64,000 nucleotides of DNA from positions 1,922,001 to 1,986,000 of the forward strand of contig NZ_CP092462.1 of the NCBI RefSeq assembly GCF_022387135.1, read 5' to 3'. Origin of the DNA: Comamonas sp. B21-038. Its GTDB lineage: Bacteria > Pseudomonadota > Gammaproteobacteria > Burkholderiales > Burkholderiaceae_C. Below the pieces are notes generated by a model that did no database searches, was not told the origin of the DNA, and saw nothing but the letters and a program-made list of their open reading frames with translations. A program made the position numbers and the translations under genes. Below are positions 17,549 through 24,500 of this stretch, one piece after another (the first letter of the stretch is position 1; each line of letters starts with the position of its first letter).

Positions 17549-19270
17549 TTGCCTTCTATCTCCATCAAAGAGCTATCATTTAGCGAAAACAAATTTCGCA
17601 AGTTGAAATCCATTTCCATTCCGATTGCGAACAGAATTACAATTATTGCAGGACATAATGGAATAGGAAAATCGACAATTTTAGCACTCCTGGCGCACCC
17701 ATCAGGATTAACCTCTAGAAAGTATAAATCTTACTTTGGCAAAACATATCAAGCCAATTTCAATCAAATAATTCATATCGATTTTATCGATGATTTCCAG
17801 AGCAAACTTGGCCCCCCAAAAACACTTTCAGAACCCAGCGTAACGTACACAATTAACAAAACTGATTCGCTAACTAAAGCGTGCAGACTCGGACCAAGAG
17901 ATAAGACGGAAGCACGAATTGTTGCTCGCACAATTAAACCTTCAACAAAGAGCTTCACCAGCTCGGATAAATCAATTACAGTAGGTCCTGCACAGAAAGT
18001 GCCGTTGCCTACTATATACCTAGGCATGACCCGCCTCCTTCCCTTAGGGGAAGCAGAAGAAGGTAGCGCCTCTAGTGCAGCACTTAATGCGCATCCAGAT
18101 GATAGCAAATTAATATCCGAATTCATAAACAATGTAATTCCAGGAAGCAATACAACTCCTGCTAATGTTACCATTCAGAAGATAAGCAACACTGGAAAAA
18201 TATCGGGACAACCCAAGCATGCTTTTGATGCGCGATGCGTTTCAGTTGGCCAAGATAGTTTGGGTAGTATTGCACTTGCCTTAGCATCCTTTCAGAAATT
18301 AAAAAGAGAATGGGATAATTACCCTGGAGGATTACTTATAATTGATGAAATTGATTCAGGCCTTCACCCGCACGCTATAGGATCTTTGGCGCGGCATCTT
18401 AAAAAACTGGCTCGAAATTTAGGATTACAGATCATAGCCACAACGCACTCACCACGACTAATAGAGGCGATTCATCCTGAATCCGAGCCACACAACAAGA
18501 ATCCGCTTGACGCCATCATTTACATTCGCGATACCGCGAGTCCAAAATTATTAAAGTCACCTACTTTATCCCAGATCATTAACGACATGAATTTAATTCC
18601 ACCCGGAGTTAAATTAATTGCCCCACCTAATTTAAAAGTATATTTTGAAGATGATGAGGCAAAATCAATATTTTCTGCAATAGCCACAAATGAATACATT
18701 GATAACCTAGGCGCCGAATTAGGAATTTCCATTCAACCTCTCCCGTTAGGTCTTGGGTGCGGCAATTTATCGAGCCTTTCCGCGCATGACAGCTACTTTA
18801 AATCAGTAGTTATAATTCTTGATGCTGATTCCAAAGTAGATGCCAACAACCCGTTGCACGCAAATATCGCCCTTCTTCCTGGCGATTCATACTCTGCCCC
18901 TCTGATTGGAAACGAAAATAAGGATATCGTAGACAAGCCACTTGCGCCAGAGAGAAGTCTTCTGCAGTTCATTTTGAATATAATAAATTTACCGGATGAA
19001 AATGAGTCGACTTTAGAAAACCTAGGACTCATTGATGTTACCACCGATCAATTAAAAGAGCATCTTCTCGATGGAGAGACGACAATTCTTTCAAAACGGG
19101 AGCAGACAAAGAAATGGTGGAAAGAGAAATACGAGCTCATATCAAAATGGGGGCTAATAAGTGAATGGGTGAAGCGACGCCCCGATGAAGCAGAGAAATT
19201 CAGAGCTGACTTCGAGAAGGCTATAGCCGCAGCGATCCCTCACTTGAAGGCTGGCCAAGCTAACCCATAA
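17549..19270 (+). CDS. OLD-like ATPase with C-terminal TOPRIM-like domain
   Basis: A 573-residue protein. Walker A GHNGIGKST is at 35-43, an ABC-type signature near VSVGQDSLGSIALAL follows, Walker B LLIIDEIDSGLHP is around 262-274, and the H-loop is ATTHS. The C-terminal part has VYFEDDEA (about 362-369) and IILDADSK (about 420-427), the acidic clusters of a TOPRIM nuclease fold. This is the architecture of OLD nucleases, GajA of Gabija and fused AriA-AriB of PARIS. The start is a TTG with GGGAG at 17535-17539; no in-frame ATG precedes Walker A. Only 17 nt separate it from the adenine methylase gene, so the two form an operon. It is AT-rich. A defence role is inferred from the family. Confidence 0.82.
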   Translation: MPSISIKELSFSENKFRKLKSISIPIANRITIIAGHNGIGKSTILALLAHPSGLTSRKYKSYFGKTYQANFNQIIHIDFIDDFQSKLGPPKTLSEPSVTYTINKTDSLTKACRLGPRDKTEARIVARTIKPSTKSFTSSDKSITVGPAQKVPLPTIYLGMTRLLPLGEAEEGSASSAALNAHPDDSKLISEFINNVIPGSNTTPANVTIQKISNTGKISGQPKHAFDARCVSVGQDSLGSIALALASFQKLKREWDNYPGGLLIIDEIDSGLHPHAIGSLARHLKKLARNLGLQIIATTHSPRLIEAIHPESEPHNKNPLDAIIYIRDTASPKLLKSPTLSQIINDMNLIPPGVKLIAPPNLKVYFEDDEAKSIFSAIATNEYIDNLGAELGISIQPLPLGLGCGNLSSLSAHDSYFKSVVIILDADSKVDANNPLHANIALLPGDSYSAPLIGNENKDIVDKPLAPERSLLQFILNIINLPDENESTLENLGLIDVTTDQLKEHLLDGETTILSKREQTKKWWKEKYELISKWGLISEWVKRRPDEAEKFRADFEKAIAAAIPHLKAGQANP

Positions 19271-19287
19271 CGTATAGAATCGTCTCC

Positions 19288-20166
19288 ATGTTTTCCAAGA
19301 GACTCTACACCCCGTTGCGCTACCCTGGCGGGAAGGCACAGTTCGCTCCCCTCATCAGTAAGGTGATGGAAAACAATGGGTTAGCAGGGGGGCACTATTT
19401 AGAGCCGTTCGCCGGAGGTGCAGGCGTAGCGCTGGATCTACTCTTCCATGGCGTTGCCTCTCACATCCACATCAATGACCTTGATACCGCCATCTACGAC
19501 TTCTGGGTCGGCGTTACGCAACAACCAGAGTCTTTGTTGAAATTGCTGAGAGACACCCCTGTCACGATGGAGCAATGGCTCTATTGGCGATCGGTATTGA
19601 GAGGCGAAATAGAGGTGGGCCAGGTTGAGCGAGGCTTTGCCACGTTGTTTATGAATCGTACCAATCGCTCCGGGGTGCTCAAAGGCGGAGTTATAGGGGG
19701 GCTCCAACAGGTAGGAGTCTACAAATTGGATGCGCGTTTTAAGAAGGATGTGTTGACCAAGCGAATTGAGAAAATTGCCAGTCACGCCGATGCTATTTCT
19801 GTGTATAACGTAGATGCATTGACGTTGCTGAAAGGTATATCGACGTTTCTTCCAAAGAATTCTCTAATCTACCTCGATCCACCTTATTACGTCAAAGGTC
19901 AAGGTTTGTATAGAAATTTCTACGATCACGATGACCACGTTGCGATAGCTGAGATTCTATTAACCTCTAAATTTAGAGTTCCGTGGATCGTGTCATACGA
20001 CAATGTGGAGCAAATTAGAGAAATGTATTCAGCATCAAAAACATACACTTACGGCTTAAACTATTCTGCTCAAAGACGCTACGTAGGTTCTGAGGTTATG
20101 TTTTTTAAAACGTCATTAGATATTGAATGTATATCGCCGGACGCCTATGGCCTCATGGCCGCGTGA
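19288..20166 (+). CDS. D12-class DNA adenine-N6 methyltransferase
   Basis: A 292-residue protein of the Dam/D12 family. The AdoMet-binding motifs are RYPGGK (11-16) and LEPFAGGAG (38-46); the catalytic motif IV is DPPYY near residue 196. NRTNRSG and the YDFWVGV segment are also typical. It methylates adenine in DNA; the target site cannot be told from sequence. It follows the OLD-like ATPase by 17 nt and ends shortly before a terminator at 20213. No restriction endonuclease is adjacent, so either the ATPase-TOPRIM protein acts as the effector or the enzyme is an orphan that protects phage DNA. Confidence 0.9.
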   Translation: MFSKRLYTPLRYPGGKAQFAPLISKVMENNGLAGGHYLEPFAGGAGVALDLLFHGVASHIHINDLDTAIYDFWVGVTQQPESLLKLLRDTPVTMEQWLYWRSVLRGEIEVGQVERGFATLFMNRTNRSGVLKGGVIGGLQQVGVYKLDARFKKDVLTKRIEKIASHADAISVYNVDALTLLKGISTFLPKNSLIYLDPPYYVKGQGLYRNFYDHDDHVAIAEILLTSKFRVPWIVSYDNVEQIREMYSASKTYTYGLNYSAQRRYVGSEVMFFKTSLDIECISPDAYGLMAA

Positions 20167-20212
20167 TCTAAGTAAGTCTCACGTAGTTACGCATTTCGTG
20201 AAAAGTTTGTTA

Positions 20213-20237
20213 GCCACCTCCGGGTGGCTTTTCTTTT
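20213..20237 (+). terminator. rho-independent terminator after methylase gene
   Basis: GCCACC, loop TCCG, GGTGGC (20213-20228), then a T-rich tail. It ends the ATPase/methylase operon. Confidence 0.85.
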
Positions 20238-20396
20238 GCCTGGTTGCAGAGTCTCCATCAGGATCACCCGACATTGACAGAGTCTTGTTCAACGATGTGA
20301 CACTAGTTGACATCAATCAACGAAAAGATATCGATATATTTGTTATATTTATCTAACTTCTCTGGAGGGAGGAGTACTTCGGGTATATGTCCCACA

Positions 20397-20421
20397 GCCC
20401 GCCTTGTGCGGGCATTTTTTT
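20397..20421 (+). terminator. rho-independent terminator in spacer
   Basis: GCCCGC (20397-20402), loop CTTGT, GCGGGC (20408-20413), then A and seven T. The same stem-loop ends the second early RNA candidate at 49441. Confidence 0.85.
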
Positions 20422-20586
20422 GCTTCACATTGCATGAGCAACGCGTGCGAGACTCACGACCAACGAGAAGTGGTCTAAGATGGATCCACTGCTTTTATGC
20501 CGAAGTCGTGCGCACCCTCCTCCCTCCCTCATAACACTTGCACGCTTGCCTGGTGGACCAGGATCGGCCTTTTCTTTCCAACGTTC

Positions 20587-20613
20587 GCCACCCGGTCGGG
20601 TGGCTCTTTTTTT
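20587..20613 (+). terminator. rho-independent terminator in spacer
   Basis: GCCACCC, loop GGTC, GGGTGGC (20587-20604), then TC and seven T. It lies directly upstream of the small gene at 20639. Confidence 0.85.
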
Positions 20614-20638
20614 GCCTGTCACAACGCCGGAGGCCCTT

Positions 20639-20863
20639 ATGACTAGACCAGACCCACACATCGAGAGCTTCCGCCTACAGGCTGAACGCATGGACCAGCT
20701 CGGCATCCCTTGTGACCCAGACGCTGCTATGGCGCTTTTGGCTGTGTTTATGAGTGAGATAGAGGGGACCATCTCAGAAGAAGAGATGTTCTCGCTGGCA
20801 GAGATCGGCGGCCATCTGTACCGTGAGGGGCTCCGGCGGAAGATAACTTTCGGCATCAAATGA
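20639..20863 (+). CDS. small conserved-looking protein of unknown function
   Basis: The ATG at 20639 is preceded by GGAGG at 20629-20633, a strong ribosome site, giving 74 residues; the open frame extends upstream but through a terminator. The protein is acidic and helical (PDAAMALLAVFMSEIEGT, EEEMFSLAEIGGHLYREGL) without a motif I can name. It lies in the accessory block between terminators, as an independent small cassette. Confidence 0.6.
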   Translation: MTRPDPHIESFRLQAERMDQLGIPCDPDAAMALLAVFMSEIEGTISEEEMFSLAEIGGHLYREGLRRKITFGIK

Positions 20864-21192
20864 CACTTTGGGCGCACGAGTACCAAATAAGCCTGCAAAC
20901 TCAATTGATCTGTGCTAACCTGAATTTCTGATCAGGGCATGCTTGCCCTCTGATTCGTCAAAACGTTGAGCCTTCAAGCCTCGACAACACCACCTTAGGC
21001 AAGCTCTCTGTGCCTCAGCTGCTTCCTAAGGTCGGCTCCCCTCTTTTTCATTTTCCTCTCGCGCTGCGTGAAGGACTTGAGATCGATCTCTCAAGATAGT
21101 TTCCTGTATTTTCCAAGCAACGGCCTGTAAAGGCCGATCCCAATGCGTGCTCCTAGAGCCTGCCTACCCATTCAATTTAAAGGCTTACGGCT
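20864..21192. other. gap with a long inverted repeat
   Basis: No coding frame with a credible start is seen. An inverted repeat pairs ACCTTAGG (20992-20999) plus AAGC (21001-21004) with GCTTCCTAAGGT (21021-21032), 12 bp with one bulged C and a 16-base loop. There is no T tract, so it is more likely an RNA structure or protein-binding site than a terminator. Confidence 0.4.
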
Positions 21193-21411
21193 ATGCAAAA
21201 AGCACCATGGACCGATTTCGGCGGTCATGAGATATTGGAGGGTGACGTGCTAAGACACCCCTCTGGAGAAACAGGGCGAGTCGTCTATGACCTGTCACAG
21301 ATGGACGAACTTGATCAATGGCGAGTTGAATACTCAGACGGTGTTGCAGAGAGGCTCTGTGACCAGATAGGGGTCAAGGGTCAAGCCGAGGTTGTCCGAA
21401 GCACTGATTGA
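21193..21411 (+). CDS. small hypothetical protein (GDVIxHPSG type)
   Basis: A 72-residue protein with GHEILEGDVLRHPSGETG, then DQWRVEYSDG and DQIGVKGQAEVV. This pattern (a small beta-barrel-like protein with GDV..HPSG and IG.KGQA.VV) recurs in hypothetical proteins of proteobacterial accessory regions, but I know no function. The ribosome site is weak. Confidence 0.55.
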   Translation: MQKAPWTDFGGHEILEGDVLRHPSGETGRVVYDLSQMDELDQWRVEYSDGVAERLCDQIGVKGQAEVVRSTD

Positions 21412-21510
21412 AACTAACGCTTCACCCAACTACCTCCAGGCCGTCTCTGCTCGTTGTTGCCACAAGCGAGAAGGCCCCGCTGGTGCGAGGCCCAGGCTGG
21501 GTGGGTAGGT

Positions 21511-21536
21511 CAGCTACCAACGTGAGAGGGTAGCTG
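21511..21536. other. hairpin between convergent genes
   Basis: CAGCTACC (21511-21518) and GGTAGCTG (21529-21536) form a perfect 8-bp stem between the + gene ending at 21411 and the - FHA gene ending at 21546. No long T tract on either strand, so bidirectional termination is only possible. Confidence 0.35.
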
Positions 21537-21545
21537 TTAATAAAG

Positions 21546-21866
21546 CTAGGCAGCTAGATCTTGAGAGGGCACAGTTGCCTGCTTCACATAGATCTCAAAG
21601 GGGCCGACGGTTAGGCGGTCTCCTTGAAAGAGCACCCGCCGCCTGATCCTTACACCGTTCATGAATATTCCATTGGAGCTCTGGTGATCTTCTACCACCA
21701 ACACGCCAGAACGTAATAAAAACGCTCCGTGGTCTCTGCTCACCGTTGGATCATCAAGGCAAATCTCGCTGTCTGTATACCGCCCAAAGGTGGTGAAGCC
21801 CTCTTGCAGCGTGTACGAACGAAGCATCATTGATGCCTCATGAGTCACAACAATTTCTGGGAACAT
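21546..21866 (-). CDS. single-domain FHA protein
   Basis: A 106-residue protein that is nearly all one forkhead-associated domain: FGRYTDSEICL (GR of strand 3), VSRDHGAFL (the SxxH phosphothreonine-contact motif) and SSNGIFMNGVRI (the NG turn). FHA domains bind phosphothreonine peptides. There is no kinase, secretion or ABC gene beside it, so its partner is unknown. It is on the minus strand at the right end of the accessory block, separated from the fibre genes by about 350 bases. Confidence 0.85.
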   Translation of the reverse strand: MFPEIVVTHEASMMLRSYTLQEGFTTFGRYTDSEICLDDPTVSRDHGAFLLRSGVLVVEDHQSSNGIFMNGVRIRRRVLFQGDRLTVGPFEIYVKQATVPSQDLAA

Positions 21867-22212
21867 TTCGATGTCAATGGAAAATAACTAACAAAGAAAC
21901 CAGATGATCTATGAGATCTTGAGGATTTTCAATGCTAATGACCTATCCTTATCGATAGCTTAAACGCAAGAATGAACACTCTTGGCGGAGCGCATTATCA
22001 CCGAACTCTAAGGACCCGCCCGGCACCTCGACGGCTCTCTTCGCATTTGCGCTACCATCCCACCATGCGCCCAACCCTAGCCGCTCTAGCCCTGCTCCGG
22101 GCCTCACCACCCATTGCCGCGAACTACGACAACTGACGTGGCACTTGCGTACCTCGGGAACTCGACGGTTCTCATGGCATCTGTGCCATCACCCTTCTCT
22201 AGCCATCTCATC
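21867..22212. repeat. gap with two imperfect direct repeats
   Basis: Two copies of a roughly 30-base sequence begin with CTCGACGG at 22027 and 22161, each followed by a CTC..GCAT.TG.GC.A.C pattern. Between them a 23-codon frame (22064 onward, MRPTLAALALLRASPP) looks like the start of a truncated signal peptide. No gene is supported; the stretch looks like degraded sequence between the accessory block and the fibre genes. Confidence 0.4.
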
Positions 22213-22611
22213 TCAAACGGGTGTTATAGGCCAGCTGATTTCTAACGGATCCGGTTGCATAGTGATGTCGCGTAGCGCCGTTCTGTATTCAAGCCAGGCC
22301 TGCCGCTCCTCCTGAGGGGTCGGAGCATCCGGCAAGATCCGCCAATCGCAGGCGGCCAGTAGCTTGTCACGCTTGTAGCGGACTTTTTCCCACTCGGACG
22401 CAATGTCGATAGCTGGGCAAACCCAGCAGCACCGGCCAACGTGCCATCGATGCGTCATCGATGGGGCATCGGTAGGCACGAAGTTCTGGGGCGTGCCCAG
22501 CCGCAGGCGTGCGCCATGCTGCGCCCGGTAAAACTTCAGCTCGGCATCATGGTTGTAATGGCCGGAAGCCACCATATAGCCCTCATCATCGACCACGTAA
22601 TAGGACTTCAT
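22213..22611 (-). CDS. tail fibre assembly chaperone-like protein
   Basis: A 132-residue protein whose C-terminal half, YKRDKLLAACDWRILPDAPT and EERQAWLEYRTALRDIT through LEISWP, matches the phage tail assembly chaperone family (Phage_tail_APC: R.RD.LL..CDW....DAP....W..YRQALRD). These proteins fold or trimerise fibres. It overlaps the fibre gene by an ATGA junction, so it is made with its client. Confidence 0.85.
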   Translation of the reverse strand: MKSYYVVDDEGYMVASGHYNHDAELKFYRAQHGARLRLGTPQNFVPTDAPSMTHRWHVGRCCWVCPAIDIASEWEKVRYKRDKLLAACDWRILPDAPTPQEERQAWLEYRTALRDITMQPDPLEISWPITPV

Positions 22612-24500
22612 CTTTTGGCTCCTGTCATGAATCCACTGAGGCTGCCAACGCTGCAGCCCGTTTCACCGGAGAACTGCAGAGTGACGGTGTGCAGGCCGGG
22701 GCCCATGGGTGAGGAATATCCATGGCAAACCGTTGTATAGGCAAGGTCAATGGCATGCTCTGACATCAGCACGCCGTCCACCCAAAGGCGCGTGCCAGCT
22801 GTGCGCCACCCTGCACCGTAGGAAACATAGCCGGTCACCAGAATGGTCACAACACCGGCCAAATCAAGGTTGATGGCCATCGTGAGCACATCCCGCCAAC
22901 TTCCCCAACCCACTCCCGCAATGGGACCGCGCACCATCGCTGCTGTGGGAACCGTTACCGCATTGCCTCCGATCTCCAATGTGCCAATGGCTGCGGACCC
23001 GATATAGGCTCGCGTGATGGCCGCCACATCCATGAAGTTGGCAATGTTCCCGGAGCCCATCTTATTGAGCCGGTTTACGAAGTCCCAGGTGTTCATGGTG
23101 GTGCCATCAGGCAGTTTCACCGTATTGCCAATGACGGCGCCGGGGGCGGTGGCCAGGGGTCCCAAGCCTTCGACCTGAGTAGCCTTCAGGTTGCGCAGCC
23201 AGGTGGCGTCCAGCCCATTGGCATCCAAAATGATCCTGCCACTGTTGTCCCGAACAGTGAGGCCATTGGTATTCACCTTGCGCGCGGCCACTGTGCCGTC
23301 TACCAGCAGATCGCCATTGAACACGGCTGCAGGTATGGTCCACGATGAGCCCATCCAGTGTCGGGTTTGGGTGAAGCTCCCACTGGTGATGGTCACCGCA
23401 TCGCCGATCACCAGATGGTTGTTGTTGGGTGCGCTGCCGCTATTGCCCAGGCTGGCCCATACGGCCTGCCGTGCGGTGGCATCACTCCAGTTGGAGCCGC
23501 TGGCCGACAACATCACGGAGCCGCGCATGCCGTCGCTGAGCTTGCGCCCGGTGCCGTCAACCCGCATGTTTCCCTTGAGATATACATTCCGCTGAAAGTA
23601 AATTCCCTCGGTATCCGTACCAAAAACCAGATCCTCAGGGCGCGGTGTTTTCAGCATACCCCCTGAGTAATTGGATGGAACAATTGCGAAGGCTTCGGCC
23701 ATGATGATGAATGCACTGGAGGTTTTGCCGTTCACCTCCTCGGCCGCGAGACCATAGCCCGCCAGCGCCCCGCCCGCCTGCACCTTCATGGTGTACTGCG
23801 CTCGCAGGCCTTCCGTGTAATCGGCAATTACCGTCATCTCCTGCTCCAGGCTGGCACGGCCAGGGCGGCCGTCCTGGTAGTAGTTGCCCAGGGAGGCCTG
23901 CAGCTGAAAGATGTTAGTGGCCACCGCACGCTGTCCGTCCGACCAGGCCGCCTGCATCTGGCGCACGCCGGCGGCGGCCTGGCCCAAACTGGCCGTCGTC
24001 TCGCGCACAAACATGGCCAGGCTGCGCTGGTTGTTCTGGATGATGGTTTCGACTTCCTGGATCGCCGCCCCACGCTTGGCCGCCTCATCGGCGATATTGC
24101 GCAGCAGTACCTCCCGCATCTCTTCGGCCAGGTGGTCGAAGCGCGTCGGGTCATCCAGTGTTTTCATCAAGCTCTTGAACAGCTTGGAATCGAGTATGGA
24201 CTGCGCAAAGCGCTCGATCGCCACCATGGCCGATAGGCCGCCGCCCAGATCAATCACCGCCTCGCCGGGCCCGGCCACCTTCTCTTCTTTCAGTATGGTG
24301 ATGGCTTCCGAGCCCGTGAATTCCTTCAGCTCGCGCAGGGTGACAGCGCGCTCCATCTCATTCCCGCGCTCACCGCTGCGCACCTGCAGATGCTCGGTCA
24401 CAGCACTGACCCAGTTGCTCAGGCCTTTGTCGGCCAGGCTCAGTCGAGGCAGCGCCGGCAGCTTGGCAGGCCCAGTATCTCGTTTCACGCGGTTGTTCAT
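22608..24500 (-). CDS. tail fibre / tip protein (J C-terminal type)
   Basis: A 630-residue protein. Residues 60-230 are helical (long coiled-coil-like segment DEAAKRGAAIQEVETIIQ). The central part (LKGNMRVDGTG, NGDLLVDGTVAARKVNTNG, NSGRIILDANGLDATW) is the pattern of the C-terminal region of lambda J-like central fibres. The last 150 residues are a beta-rich domain that may bind the receptor. It lies immediately before its chaperone and after an 859-residue virion protein by a 4-nt overlap. Confidence 0.82.
   Translation of the reverse strand: MNNRVKRDTGPAKLPALPRLSLADKGLSNWVSAVTEHLQVRSGERGNEMERAVTLRELKEFTGSEAITILKEEKVAGPGEAVIDLGGGLSAMVAIERFAQSILDSKLFKSLMKTLDDPTRFDHLAEEMREVLLRNIADEAAKRGAAIQEVETIIQNNQRSLAMFVRETTASLGQAAAGVRQMQAAWSDGQRAVATNIFQLQASLGNYYQDGRPGRASLEQEMTVIADYTEGLRAQYTMKVQAGGALAGYGLAAEEVNGKTSSAFIIMAEAFAIVPSNYSGGMLKTPRPEDLVFGTDTEGIYFQRNVYLKGNMRVDGTGRKLSDGMRGSVMLSASGSNWSDATARQAVWASLGNSGSAPNNNHLVIGDAVTITSGSFTQTRHWMGSSWTIPAAVFNGDLLVDGTVAARKVNTNGLTVRDNSGRIILDANGLDATWLRNLKATQVEGLGPLATAPGAVIGNTVKLPDGTTMNTWDFVNRLNKMGSGNIANFMDVAAITRAYIGSAAIGTLEIGGNAVTVPTAAMVRGPIAGVGWGSWRDVLTMAINLDLAGVVTILVTGYVSYGAGWRTAGTRLWVDGVLMSEHAIDLAYTTVCHGYSSPMGPGLHTVTLQFSGETGCSVGSLSGFMTGAKR

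Larger units (their letters stand above)
20167..20638. other. terminator-rich spacer, no clear gene
   Basis: The stretch has three + strand terminators (20213, 20397 and 20587). A TTGACA box (20307-20312) lies before the second one, so a transcript of about 80 nt ending at 20421 is possible. A purine tract GGAGGGAGGAG (20364-20374) is exactly complementary to CTCCTCCCTCC (20517-20527). A 16-codon frame starting at 20387 runs through the terminator and is probably not translated. Confidence 0.4.

Noticed and set aside
20123..20356. 77-codon + frame after the methylase
   Set aside because: It overlaps the methylase end and reads through the terminator at 20213.
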